A stretch of DNA of 64,000 nt, from positions 1,182,045 to 1,246,044 of the forward strand of contig NW_022985561.1 in the NCBI RefSeq assembly GCF_010093815.1. Reading direction: 5' to 3'. The position numbers and the translations under genes were made by a program. This document shows, piece by piece, positions 45,726-57,881 of this stretch; the stretch's first letter is position 1; each line of letters starts with the position of its first letter. The stretch comes from Pseudovirgaria hyperparasitica. Taxonomy: Eukaryota > Ascomycota > Dothideomycetes > Acrospermales > Acrospermaceae. Under the pieces are notes generated by a model. The model was not told the origin of the DNA. It made no database searches and saw only the letters and a program-made list of their open reading frames with translations.

Positions 45726-47077
45726 TCAAACCCTCTCTTCAGCTTTAACGCCCTTCTCCACATCCACATAATTTATTGTCGTCGCCACCGTCTTCACGAT
45801 GCCATTTCTTCCCGCGTCCATGTTTAGACTTTCATCACTCAGACGACTGTCCCCGTCGCTCCCAGAGACGTTCCCCTTTATTCGTGTCATCATGTGCACT
45901 TCGTCGCCTACACCTTTACCAAACTCCTCCTCTGTTGTACTTGCCCCTTGCGACCGTGGCATCGCGGGTGCAAAAGCTGAAAAGCGGTTCCCTTGACTGC
46001 GCTGGTTCTGGCTACCCCGTCCATAATTTTGACTATGCTGAATATAACCGCTGGCGCGCAAGCCGCGGCTGCCGGTGCCGTACCCGGAGAGCTGCAGGGC
46101 GTGACGGAACAGAGGCTTGAAGCAGGGAAGATTTGCGGCGACGATGCCGACGCAGGTCTCGACCATGACCCAGAGGGTGATGTTGCGTGAGTCCCAGAGG
46201 AAGTCGCCCATTTTACCATAATTTGAAAGGTAGCTGGCCTTGACAATGCCAGCGGCGGCGGCAAAGATGCCAAGGCCGAGAATGCAGATGATAGACGACT
46301 TGGTGCGCTTGTTGACTTGTATGGTGGCGAGCATGGGGATTGGGAGGATGATGGAGAAGAGAAAGTCGGTGAAGATGTTGAAAGTCGTGTTCATGAAGCC
46401 GAGTGCTCGTAGCGTGGTAGGGGGGAAACAGGTGGTCTTTACGGTGGGGTCCCAGAGAACGCGTGGATTGGTACACTGGAAGATTACGGTAAAGGTGCAG
46501 ACGATGGTATACATGATCAAGAAGACTGGGACTAGTTAGCTGGTGGATTGAGGGATGAACGGAGGTCGGTACCAGTAAAGCCCCATATAATCTTGCGGTA
46601 AATGGGCTGGACTGCGATTCGGAGAAGGAAGAGCCCCACGGAGATCTTGACGAGGGCAATAGTCCACAGAGACAGCGGTTGGGTGACAAAGTTCAATTGG
46701 AGCCCCTTTGATATGACCGCAGGATCGAGGCAATGCTGATGTTGGCCAGTTCCATACATTACTTCGGCTATTATGAGACCTTGGAACACAAGAGTCTTCG
46801 CTAGGTTAGCATAATCATGTGTTGTGATGAAAAAGAGACTTACAAGTAGCATGGCAGCATACATCGTGTAGTCCTAGTTCTTGTCAGTTGCAAACCATGC
46901 AGATAAATTGGACAAAAATACATCTCGTCCTACGTTGCGGGTCATCACCATCCGCACGTAGATCCGTAGTAGTGTCGTAATAAGAGCTGTGAGAGATACA
47001 GCCAAGGTGGCCGCAAGAATGTGGCCTCCTTCATTCTCACACGGGCCTGTGACCATGCTGGCCTGTCTGGAATTCAT
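45726..47077 (-). CDS. Seven-helix membrane protein with fungal rhodopsin (SAT4/Pth11-like) domain
   Basis: Exons 47077-46922, 46873-46844, 46795-46573 and 46531-45726 give 404 aa in phase. The second exon is only 30 nt (DYTMYAAMLL) between introns of 48 nt; without it the conserved D-D-Y-T motif after helix 2 would be lost. Seven hydrophobic segments follow the short N-terminus; typical family patches are LPLSLWTIALVKISVGLFLLR-like helix 3, LWDPTVKTTCFPP, FTDFLFSIILPIPML and VETCVGIVAANLP. There is no CFEM domain. The tail of about 110 residues is hydrophilic, Ser/Gly/Gln-rich. The family comprises Pth11-like receptors of surface and host cues in plant pathogens. The ATG at 47077 is used; the longer frame starts with TTG. 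Confidence 0.88.
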
Positions 47078-49653
47078 GGTGGGCAAAGGTCGTGAATCCC
47101 CTCCGGTCGACGTAGTAACGGCAATATGTGATTGTTGGTTATTATAGCTGTCGTGGCCGTTCGGGAGTGTCGGATCGGCTCCAGGTCCATACCATACAAG
47201 CTCGTGCCTCCTGTTCTTCAGATATTTGGAAGATCATCACAGGGTGGTGGTAGATCAAGGCGATGGTTCTTCTTGTAGAATAGCAAATAAGCTAAAAGAC
47301 GACATGCTTTGCGGCGTCAGGGGTCGTAGGAGTCAGGAACGAGATTGAAGTTGCGCTTTACAGGAGATGGCTCGGATATGAATTACGCATAAGGCAGGCA
47401 GCAAAACAAAGGACAGTGCGAGCGAAAAGCTTGTTAGTCTACGGGAGACGGGCGGCACTGAATATTGTGCCGAGCCAATGCGATTCGTGAACTACTGATG
47501 GGGACCAAGTACCAAACTGTCCAAATCACACCAACCACGCTGATGTCAGGGCGTAATTTCTCCTCGTCTCTGATTCAATTGCCTAACTGAATGAGTGTTG
47601 GGCACTCTGACGAGCCACGAGTCACGATTCGGTGATGTGCGAGGCCATATGTGCATTTAACCTTCAAGCGTTCGTATGACGTATGCAACATCGCTTGCAC
47701 GGCGAGCTTGGCCGATGGGAGACTAAGCTGGACACCAACACGAGGTAAAACGGTAGACTTACACGGCAGATTTGCAAGTGGAATCAATGAGCACAAGTTG
47801 TACTGAGCCCTCCATTGAGCAAGCCTGAGGGAAGTGCAAAAGCACCCGCACGGTGCGCAGCCAGGAGGATTTTAGCCGTCCTGGGGCAGCCGGGCACTGA
47901 CTATCTTGAATGTTAGATGGTAGATGGTAGAAGCGTATCGCACGTGGAAGTCAGAATAGCTGGCAGGGACGCGAAAGCCACGCAAAAGACGCAATGTGAC
48001 ATTCCGTGGACTAACAATGATCTGCGTGGACTTGTCAGATTTTTATCTTCTTGCAGCTCGTTACGCCGATTGGCGATGCTGGGTTACGGCAACATAAACA
48101 TAGATGCTGTTGAAATGCTGCCAAAAGCAGACCGGAACAGGGTATCATAGCTCGCGGGTACTGAGCCTGATCGGGACTAGTTATGCTAGCGTCGGCGTGC
48201 AAGGAAGCGCCGTCCAAACTTTAAATGCAGCGCAGACCTGCTTCTGCTTCAGATCCTGCTCCCGCTCCTGCTCCTTCCCGCATGCGCCACGACCGACTTG
48301 TGTTCCTTAGTGACATGGACAGGCTGTGTGCCTTTCGTCAAGACATGCATTCGTCTGACGCCACTCAAACTTGGTATGTACCATGTGGTGGCCGTGCCGT
48401 GCCGTCCTATCGGACTATGTTTGCCATGGGCTTCAAGGACTTGCAGGTATAAATGCCTCTTCAGTTCCTATAATCGTTGATGCCTCTGTCAAAAAAACAG
48501 AGACGTGGACATGATAGTCGAGGCTGGTGTCGTGATGGTACATACTTCCATGGCCATGAAGAATTTCTATGCAAGAGCGGTCTTGAGTAACATATTGTAA
48601 CACGTAATATGGAGTGATGTGGCGCGGACGGCAGCTGCAGCCCATTTTCTCTTTCACTTGCCCAGGCTTTTTCTCTCCTCCTTCAACATGAATCAGAAGA
48701 CATTTCATCTCAACACTTTGTGGTGGCTTAAGTCTCGGTGCAACATTTGATGATTCATGCCTCACGATATTACTTTTACGGATGTCCGGATGGCGGAGTC
48801 AATATCTTCAAAATGCCACCACCTCTATGCTTTCCAGGCTCCTGGATTCTATGTGGCTTACCGTCCGTGCGGCTGGAGGCGAGCCTACGGCCCACGCGAC
48901 GCCACTATGTTGACTGGTTCTGATTGATATACTAGTATTTAGAATCGGCAACTTGGACAGCCCAGTGCTGATTTGGCTAGCGTCTCCTTTCCGAAATAGG
49001 AAGATCTTCACCATATTCACTGAAGACGTGCAGCTGAACGGTTCAAAACCTGGCACTGTCTCAAACAGAAAACGATCGAGGAATTGCGCACTTCACTGCT
49101 GCATGCAGCTCGCAATAGTTGAGATTGGGCAGGTCTCCTTCTACTATGTTAGAGAAGCATTCTAGGGCTTCCATTTTGTGTTAATCCTTGGCTTGGGTAC
49201 GCTAAACAGAATGCATTACAGCGCATCTAGTCGAAGCGCTAGAAGCAATTGGAATACACTTGAGCGCCCTGCGTCAAGGCTCCTCGGTATTCCCTTGAAC
49301 GCCACATTCAGATTCGGGTTGTAGCCGGTAACCGGTAGATTCGAACAGCGTCTTTACCCTTGTATTTTGTACCCTTGAAAGCAGGGGCCCAGCAGTCTGA
49401 AGTGCTATCTGTGCTACGATTCATCAACATCGAGCCGCTTGCCACATGTGTGCCACCATATCTTACTCAGTGTTACCTAGTCCTGTCCATGAATCCGTAT
49501 ATAATCCACGTGGATGCAGATCAGCAATCCCAAATCCCTGTTTCTTGGGAATCTAGCAGCAGCAGCTTTTCCTGTGGTTTCGCATACATATAGCCTACCA
49601 AGCATCACATTCCTGCCTTCGCCTTCACATCTAGTCCCGTCAATTCGATAATC
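47078..49653. other. Long intergenic stretch between divergent genes, no gene supported
   Basis: 2.6 kb separating the receptor (-) and the tyrosinase (+). Short open frames on both strands carry no motif. The last 60 bases form a pyrimidine-rich leader for the tyrosinase gene. Confidence 0.4.
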
Positions 49654-51368
49654 ATGAAACTCTACGGTCTCGGCGCTGGAATCCTACTGGCTTGCGCCGT
49701 AACCAGCCGAGCCGCACCAATTGATGAACCTGTCACAACAGACACTACCCCAGCTTCTGACATTGATGCCGCTAGTCAACAGATTGAAGCTCTCCTGGCA
49801 CAGAGTAAAGAAGTTACGGAAAGCTCATTGTCAGACGCATCAACAAAAAGGAGGCGGGAGGACTACGATGGGCAACAAAAGTGCTCACTGAAAAACTTAT
49901 TGATTCGAACAGAATGGTCAGTTCGGCGACGGCCACGTTGCAAATCTGTCCCGAATTCAGCTGACATCTCCTGCAGGAGCGCCCTTTCTTCTAAGGAGAA
50001 GAAGTCATACATCAGTGCAGTACGCTGCCTACAGTCAAAGCCTGCCCGCACGCCTTCCACTGTCGCCCCAGGCGCAAAGACACGTTACGATGAGTATGTT
50101 TCTTTCTCCATTTTCTCGACTTGTCACTGGCAAAGTCAACTCATTCCTGTTATAAAGTTTCCCCTCCTGACGATCCCTCCCTGCACTATCGGTCACATTC
50201 TCACTTCCTTTCATCACCACTGCCCAATGTTAGTCCTTCTGAGGCAGTCTGAGCAAGTCTTCTCTATGGCCATCATAAGCCAGAGCTCGTTCATGCCTCG
50301 ATCTTCAGCACTTGAAGATCTTCACACAACATAGCCATCCACGATTTCTATAGGCTTAGTATAGCCAGCCCATCATCCCTCCCAGTTCCCCTTTCTAATC
50401 TTGACTCGAAACCACAACTTGTCATCCCGTCCCCCACTGACCAACGTCCTGCAGCTTCGTCGCCACCCACATAGACCAAACCCTCACCATCCACTACACC
50501 GGCAACTTCCTCACCTGGCACCGCTTCTACACCTGGGTGTACGAGCGCGCCCTCCGCGAAGAATGCGGCTACACAGGCACCCAGCCATACTGGGACTGGA
50601 GCCGCAGCGCAAAGTCAGGCCTCACCGCGCACCCCCTTTTCGACGGCTCCGCAACCTCCATGTCCGGCAACGGCGCACACATCGACCAGACCAATGGTTC
50701 GATCGTGCTCAGCGGTGCCGGCCTGCCCTCGCTGTACCTGCCCGTGGGTAATGGTGGCGGGTGTGTGTCCGGCCCGTTCAAGGACTACAAGGTCAACCTG
50801 GGCCCGGCGTCGCTGGCGCTGAGCGACGGGTCGACGTTGGCGGTCGAGAACCCTAAGGCGTATAATCCACGGTGTCTGAAGCGCGACCTGACGGACGCGA
50901 TCAACCAGCGCTATGCGAATGCGTCGAGCGTGGTGAATCTGATTCTGCGGAACGACGATATAGCTAGCTTTCAGCTGAAGATGCAGGGCGTGCCTGGCAC
51001 CGGTGAAATTGGCGTGCACGGCGGTGGGCATTGTAAGTATCTTTCTCTGTCCTTTCTTTACGAACCCGCTAACCTCTGCAGATTCTTTGGGTGGTGACCC
51101 TGGCCGCGACGTCTTCGTCTCGCCTGGCGACCCGGCATTCTTCTTCCACCATGCCATGATTGACCGCACATACTGGATGTGGCAACTGTTGTCACCTAAG
51201 ACACGTACGCACGCCATTGCTGGCACAAACACCTTCTTCAATATGCCTCCGAGTGCGGATACCACTCTGGACGATATTATTGACTTGGGCTACGTAACTG
51301 ATGATCAGCCGACCATTGAGAGTCTGGGAAGTACAATTGAAGGACCGTTTTGCTACATTTACATCTAG
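49654..51368 (+). CDS. Secreted tyrosinase
   Basis: Exons 49654-49916, 49977-50093, 50455-51032 and 51082-51368 give 414 aa with consistent phases. Intron 2 is 361 nt, far longer than the other two. Signal peptide MKLYGLGAGILLACAVTSRA, then a helical stretch and a Cys-bearing start of the catalytic domain. Copper A: ATHIDQTLTIHYTGNFLTWH, with the three expected His. Copper B: GVHGGGH and FFFHHAMIDR, in the usual order. WDW after the CuA site (QPYWDWSRSAKSG) is a family mark. It hydroxylates or oxidises phenols to quinones, as in melanin formation. This is the short secreted ascomycete form without the long C-terminal core-shielding domain of mushroom tyrosinases. Confidence 0.93.
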
Positions 51369-52542
51369 AATCTCCAGAGATGAGAGGTAGGGGAGATTGT
51401 ATGGATCAATTGCATGTATGAATTGCATGAATGCATTGCATAAGAATTGCATTGTTGAGCGAGTGGAGGAAATGCATCTAACTTCATGACCATAGATGTA
51501 CATATATAGTAGACACAGGGTACATAATCTAATGTCTTTTTCTTGTCATGTCTTCTCATAGATTCTTTGCAGACTTGGTGTAGTAGACGTAGACTTCCGT
51601 ACATGTACATGCGATCTATAGTAGCTTGATCTAGCCTATGTCCTGGAAGAGCATATATGGTTAATACAAGGCTAGAAAAGATCAATAACATAGATCTATT
51701 ACCTACTAAGACTTGCATTATAAGACTATATCTTCAACATCCTAACATACATAAATCTCTCTTCTTGGCATATAAATCCATACAAGATCTGAAAAGCGAC
51801 TAGCTAGAATACATTTTATGAACTTTACTCTCCTTGAGCATCTATTCTGCATAAAGCTTCATTAATATACTTTTAGACCTCTTGACCTATTTTTAATACT
51901 CTGCTAAATTCAATATCTAGAGTCTAAACTACTTACGCTATCTTCTTCTAAAGTAAGCCGTGGAATAATAAACCGAGAGTCAGCTTGGTAAATTTGCGGA
52001 GTTCTACACCTATGTGTATATTACTAACAGTATCCCTTGGACTTATATTTTAGAAGTCACAGCGAGATAGATACTCAATAGACAAGAATGCCTGCCCATT
52101 GACACCACGTAGAACGACACACCCAATGCAAACACCGGAATCACAGAACGGAACTACTTGGACCCGGCTGCGAATTATAGACAAGTACGTTCGACCGGTT
52201 TATACTGCATTACTGGAGCACACTTGGCTCTACCTAGTACTCGGATCGTAATAATACAAAACGTGAAGTATACCAAAACGCCATGCCGCACGCTAATCTA
52301 TGTATGCTTCCAAAAAAACGATGGTGGTTTAGACGGCCGCTGCTATGCCACATAGTGTTACAATGATACATCCACCAATCCACAAACGCCTTACTAATAA
52401 TAATGAATGGAACACGCGCCGCCGCATGTCTCTTATTTACACTTCGTCTTACTTTTCCTTCATACACGAACGATATCGCCGTTCTTCTTCTTGAATAGAT
52501 TTTTACTTTCATTCATTTCATATGTCGGCTTGCCTCTTCTTC
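51369..52542. other. AT-rich intergenic stretch, no gene
   Basis: About 51390-52100 is markedly AT- and TA-rich against its neighbours. It could be RIP-mutated repeat DNA, but no element end or protein fragment can be recognised. Confidence 0.5.
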
Positions 52543-54708
52543 TCAATGCCCACCATTCGACAAGATCTTCCGATTTTTCTTCAACATAGCCGACAATTGT
52601 TTTTCGTGTCTTTCCAACTCTTTCCGTGATTCATGATATTGTCTCTCTACCTCTTCGAATGTCATGCCATGAGTCATGAACGCAGTCCTGAAGTCGCCTG
52701 CTGCGATACTTCGGATAAGGTGGCCATCCAGCAGCTCACTGGCCTCCTCAAGCGGAAGTGAAATGCCGGGAATGCCTGCTGTGGTGACCTGAGGCGGGTT
52801 CTGTGTCTGGCGGGACATATACCCTGCAGTGGCGGTGGGATCCGTGGGTATCACCCATTGATTTATATAGCTCGCCGCATCATCGAAGGGAGCACACTTC
52901 ACAGAATTGTTGCCGCCATTGGTGTTATTTTGGTGATCTGCAACATTCCTAGCGTTCTGCAGACCTGCCGCGAAGCTCGGTAGTGCTGTGGGGTACATTT
53001 TCTTGGGATCGCGCGTACTTTGATGACGGTATTTGCCGGGCCCAAGAGTCGCTTTAATTCTAGCATCCAACTCGAGAAAGAATTCTTCCATTGACGGAGG
53101 GAGTCCATGAAGCACGCCTTGATCAACCACGAGACACCGCGAAGAGTCGCGGCCATCATGACCTCCAAGTTGGACTGGAACATCTTTAGCAATGTTTTCG
53201 AGATCATTCGGGGTGAATGGAATGGGCTTCTCTAAGTTGTCTAGATCAGCGGGGGTGACTTCGCCTTTCGGATATGCTGAAGGACCTTTGAAAAAGGCTG
53301 TGTCCATCATATCTTCCAGCTTCGCAAGGATATCCACCGGCGAGGGAACATGCTCCTCTACAGGCTCAGGCTCAGCCACCATGCTCTCTTCCAGTATCGG
53401 TAATGCCTTGGCCTGTGGGCTAGGTGGCCGGGACTGTTCTTTGCTGTTGAACCCAACTTTTAAGGCAGGTGACGCGGGGCGGCTGGCCTCTCTCTCTTTG
53501 GATGCCACAGCCGCAGCTGGCGTCTTCGATGGCTTCTTTGCTTTCTTCTTACGCCCAATGATAGGCTCTTGCATGACATCGTCGACCGACTTCGCACTGA
53601 CGGCCTCTTCAACCTTCTCGGCAGTCTTCTGCTTCCCCCTTTCCTGTCTCTCCTTCTTTACTTGACTCTTAGTCTTCGTCCTTACTGTAGCAACTTTCGA
53701 CTTTGCATTAGGCGGCGGAGAGCTGGCGCGAGATACAGACGTAGACGCTAAGGAAGCGACATCTGATACATCGAAACTATGTGGGGTCCCAGGAATGTTG
53801 ATCGAAGCAATACTGGCCTGTCTTGAGGCTAACCGGCCAGTCGGTAACTGCGGAAGGACATTGGATACTGATGATGATGCAGATATCGGTACTGGGGTCT
53901 CTGTTCTAGGTGTCTGCACAACTCGAAGGACTTTTGAGGGGGCCTTCTTTACAGGAGATCCAGTTGAAGCAGTTGTGGTAGCAGGAGTATGTGGTACAGA
54001 ATTGGGGACCAATTTGTAAGGTTTTTTCTCAGCCTCGGCTGTAGCAGTCGCAGCAGGAATATCGAGTTTGCCCGGCGGTTGTCGTTTGGTCGAAGACGTA
54101 GGCTGCTTCCCGCCCTTGCCATTGTCTGGTGTAGCATCTGGTTTCTTTGACGCATACACTGTCTGGGGAATCTCTGTCTTCTTTGGCGTGGCAGGTTGCT
54201 GGACGGCGCGAGTAGCTGTCGGTGTCGCACTTACTGAAGCGATGGATTTTGCGTTGGCTGTTGAATTCTTCCTCGTCGTAGGCTTTGAGGCTTTCTTAGC
54301 TTCCACATCCGCAGTTTCAGGCACTGCAATCGCCGAGACTGCAGTTTTCACGTCTATCTCAGGGGTTTGGTGGTTGATGGGCGTCTTAGCAGGAATCTCT
54401 TCCTTCTTTTCAAGTGAGTCGCGATCATACAGGGGCTTGGCGGAATCTGCGATATCAATAGCTTTATGTGGAGTGGGTTGAAGAGGTAAGGCTGGCTTGA
54501 TAGGTGTCATGACGCGAGGCGTCCCTATTCTCGAAACAGGCTTTGAGCTGACGGAGCCCTCAAACCCTGGTGGTACGCTAGGCGTTCCTCTGCGGGACAC
54601 ATAAAGATCGGGATTGATTGCCGCTGCTGCTGGCGAGAATGGATCATCGGATGAAATATTTCGTGAATGTGATATCGGTTGGTCAACATTAGTCCCTATG
54701 GTACAAAT
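52543..54708 (-). CDS. Large disordered protein with a conserved-looking C-terminal domain; 5' exon(s) unresolved
   Basis: One long open exon starts at a clear acceptor (CTGACC...ACCATAG before 54708) with the residues GTNVDQPISHSR and ends with TGA at 52543. The first 450 residues are Ser/Thr/Pro/Ala-rich with many TP/SP sites (RRGTPSVPPGFEG, RTETPVPIS); a basic stretch (RTKTKSQVKKERQERGKQK) and GRKKKAKKPSK follow. The last 230 residues look folded: PPSMEEFFLELDARIKATL, YPTALPSFAAGLQNAR, FDDAASYINQWV, and a coiled coil ending HEKQLSAMLKKNRKIL. Upstream exons are uncertain; one candidate is 54951-54904 (MACFSNRTTIDGFAG). It may instead be the C-terminal half of the neighbouring NOT4, as some fungal Not4 proteins are very long. 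Function not assigned. Confidence 0.6.
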   Translation of the reverse strand: MCTIGTNVDQPISHSRNISSDDPFSPAAAAINPDLYVSRRGTPSVPPGFEGSVSSKPVSRIGTPRVMTPIKPALPLQPTPHKAIDIADSAKPLYDRDSLEKKEEIPAKTPINHQTPEIDVKTAVSAIAVPETADVEAKKASKPTTRKNSTANAKSIASVSATPTATRAVQQPATPKKTEIPQTVYASKKPDATPDNGKGGKQPTSSTKRQPPGKLDIPAATATAEAEKKPYKLVPNSVPHTPATTTASTGSPVKKAPSKVLRVVQTPRTETPVPISASSSVSNVLPQLPTGRLASRQASIASINIPGTPHSFDVSDVASLASTSVSRASSPPPNAKSKVATVRTKTKSQVKKERQERGKQKTAEKVEEAVSAKSVDDVMQEPIIGRKKKAKKPSKTPAAAVASKEREASRPASPALKVGFNSKEQSRPPSPQAKALPILEESMVAEPEPVEEHVPSPVDILAKLEDMMDTAFFKGPSAYPKGEVTPADLDNLEKPIPFTPNDLENIAKDVPVQLGGHDGRDSSRCLVVDQGVLHGLPPSMEEFFLELDARIKATLGPGKYRHQSTRDPKKMYPTALPSFAAGLQNARNVADHQNNTNGGNNSVKCAPFDDAASYINQWVIPTDPTATAGYMSRQTQNPPQVTTAGIPGISLPLEEASELLDGHLIRSIAAGDFRTAFMTHGMTFEEVERQYHESRKELERHEKQLSAMLKKNRKILSNGGH

Positions 54709-54717
54709 GGTCAGCAA

Positions 54718-55356
54718 TCTTAGCCTACAGAATCGTAGCCAGTGTGTTGTAAAATAGTGAAATGTCTAAAAACGAAACGGGAGTGGTGATCCAGGATACA
54801 TTGTTGACAAATATATGGGCGCAATGGAGGGCTTTCGGGTTGCTACATGCACCACCACAATTAGACATCTGGAATCGGTCTATGTCACAGAAAATGAACA
54901 ATACCTGCAAAGCCATCAATCGTTGTGCGATTTGAAAAGCATGCCATCTCTAATAGATAGCAAGGAAGGGATTTACGTACATGTATGATGGCCAGGACGA
55001 CGAAGATGAGGGAGACTGGCGCGTACTTCCGTAATGTTGAGGCAGGGGCGCAGTGCGAAATAATCGGTATAGAAACAAAGATTTGAGGAAACACCGAATC
55101 TCGATGAGTTGCTGCGCAATGCCGGTATTTTAAAGACCATCTTCAATGAAGTTGAACCCCACGAGAACTCCAAACGTAGACCCAAGAATTTCAAGTTCTT
55201 GGCGAACGCTGATGCTTCCCTTCATCCTGCCGCGATGATTGTGCAAAAAGAAACGCCAGCAAAGCCCGCCCGCGATTGCCCACATGTGTGTAAAAGAAAA
55301 TATGACCATCAAGAAAAAACAAAGTTATACGTGCAAATGGGTTGGGTGCAGAGTCT
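54718..55356. other. Stretch between the disordered-protein gene and NOT4
   Basis: 640 bp on which the 5' exons of the disordered-protein gene, or introns of a joint gene, should lie. A candidate 48-nt exon sits around 54904-54951. No other feature. Confidence 0.4.
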
Positions 55357-57881
55357 TCACCATCGGTTGTTGTTGTACCCGCCAGGAAAACCGGCGTTGA
55401 ACCCACCTTGGCCTTGACCTCCATAAATACCTTGCCCGCCCATGGGCCCACCACCATGTTGCAATCTTGCCTGCAAAATACTTGGGTCGGAAACATCGAC
55501 TAGACCACCTCCCCCAGAAGAGGAAGTGTTAGCATGTCTATGTTTCTTCGACTTTTTCTTTTGCTTCTGTGGACCGGCGTCTTGATATGCACCAGGCTGA
55601 GGTCCATATGGATAGTTGTGTAGGCCAGGGGCAGGGGCAGGTGTAGAGGAGGTCGAGGAGTGGGATTGAAGAAAAGAAGGAAACATAGACTCACGCTTAC
55701 CAGCATCAGCTCCGTGGCCGTCGGCTCTTTGTCCGCGCAATAGACGTTGCATCATCTCTTCGTTAGTGTTGTTTCTGCCTGTCGCATTGGCTCCATAGCC
55801 CAGACCGCCCGTTGCAAACCCGTGTCCTTGGCCGAACATACCTCCGCCACTGACTGGTGGAGTTCCAGTCGTCTTCAGGCCTGGAGGCGGGCCTTGAACG
55901 CTACCAGTGTAATATGAATGATTACCAAGATGACCATTACCACCCTGGTGGCTGAAAGGGCCGGAATTCTGTGGTGGTAACATAGCGTTCTGTTGGTTCA
56001 TGAACTTCTGGTTTGGAACAGGCTTGACTGCAGTCGATGCTGTGCCAGATTCGTTCGCGAACGAGAACTTTGAAGTTTGTCTCGCATGACTCGGAGCGGA
56101 ACCCGAAGACAGTCCATGGCTTAACTGCTGAGCTTGCTGATTGTTCTGGAAGCTGTTGAGAAGATTCGAGGCATTCGGATTGTCTTTGTATCGCTGCATC
56201 AATAGCTGTTGCTGATTCTGCTGAGCGTTCATACCGCGTCCACTGAAACCGAAAGAGCTTGATTCATCTCCAAGTGATAAGTTCTGGCCAAGCCCTGATG
56301 GCAAAGGTGGTGGTCCAATAGCGTGCTGAGAGCGAACGAACGCTGTATTGGGCTGTTCTTCCGGCTCGCCACCTAGCTGCAGACTTCCAGATGCCGGGTC
56401 ATCCTCCGCGTCTACAGCCTCCGCGGTATCAGGGACTGTAGCTTGCCCAACCGCTTGAGCCTGTTCTTCTTTTAACTTGGCCTCTTTTTCTCTTCTTATT
56501 CTAAGCTTCTCGCCACCGTATGGGTCAAGCAGCATAGGCATGTTATCAAGTTTTGCTTGATCTCTTTCCGAAAGGTTAGCCATGGAGAAATTATTTTCCC
56601 ATGGCAATGAGAGGATTTTGAGGAAATTTTCCAGATGTTCCATCCGGTTTGGCTTAGTCGGTTGTGATGACGGAGAAGAAGAAGACGATGATTGGGGTGC
56701 TTCTGGAGACGGTGGTTGTGTTGGACGTTGTGAAGTAGTATTTACTTGCTTGAGGGTCGCAGGCTCGGACTTATGAACCTCAGATTGGGTTGGGGCTGAA
56801 TGCGAAACAGCGGGGCTGGCTTCTGAACTCGTGGTCGCTCGGCTTGTCCTGCGATCTTGAGGTAATTGTACAGGTTTGCTGCCCCAACTAGCGGAAGAAG
56901 GCAAGGCAGAACCATCTACGCTGTGGCTACCTTCACTGCTTTCGTCTCTTTGCATTGGCGTGGCTGCTGCGATTGGAGCCTGTTGTACAGGTGCGGGTTG
57001 AGGGTTCATTGAATTATGTGGATGATTTGATTGACTGATATTGAGTGCAGACAGATCTTGTCGCGTGAACCGGTCACCCTCGTCTCCAGGTTCGTGCAGG
57101 AACATACAGCTCTTATTATTGCAGGTCTCATTGCGCAAATAAGCCGAGCAGTACTTGGTCGTGCCGTGTTGAGCCCTAGACTGATCAGAATGCTACACTT
57201 CATTTATGCATGTGTACGAACCGTAGAGTCCTTTCACCATTCGCGGATCCGTCGACACAATCGATACAAGCTTGCGCATCTTCTTTCCGCGCGAATGTCA
57301 CATACACTCCGACAGATTGGTGATGATGTGATGTGTCTTTGGCTTTGCTGACGACAATCTTAATGATCTTTCCGTACTGTCCAAAGTAGTCTGGGCCGCG
57401 TAGGGTCTCCAGTAGCTTGCTCTCTTGCGTGGTGGGTGAAAGACCAGTCACATAAACTAGATTCTTTTGAACGACGCGTAGGCCAGCAAGGTGCTTCCGA
57501 CCGAGTGTGTCTGCTTCACGCCTTTGAGCTTCTTTTTGTTTAGCAACAGCAGTTCTCTTTTGTCTCTGGGCTTGTCTCTTATGGTAGTCTGCGGCTCTGT
57601 AAAGTGTCAGCTCCATGTATCTAGACGAGCAATGATGACTGCACATACTCTTCGGGCGTAGGCTTGACCATCACGATATTCTTGTCTTCATAAACACGTC
57701 GACATGCAGGACACAATCCGTTCATGTTCGTCTTGATGTTGTGATGACAGAACCGACATATTTGATACCCACAAGGACACGGTCTAAAGCCCCTGTCGTC
57801 TAGGTCTAGCTCCTCGACGCAAAGAGGACATACCTCCTCTTCGTCATCATCGATGAGTTGATCCATTTGTATACGTGACAT
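55357..57881 (-). CDS. not4: CCR4-NOT complex E3 ubiquitin ligase NOT4 (MOT2)
   Basis: Exons 57881-57649, 57596-57222 and 57175-55357 give 808 aa. Introns: GTATGT...TTTACAG (52 nt) and GTTCGT...GTCTAG (46 nt), both in phase. Residues 18-60 form the C4C4 RING finger (CPLCVEELDL ... CPCGYQICRFC ... CPACRR). A coiled linker (RQAQRQKRTAVAKQKEAQRR) leads to an RRM (KNLVYVTGLSP ... YVTFARKEDAQACID) and a C3H1 zinc finger (YCSAYLRNETCNNKSCMFLH). The rest is disordered, with GPPPGLKTTGTPPVSGGGMF, a basic KKKSKKHRH and a Gly-rich end NNNRW. NOT4 ubiquitinates stalled-ribosome and other targets and works with the deadenylase. It is divergent from the complex I gene across 418 bp. Confidence 0.93.
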
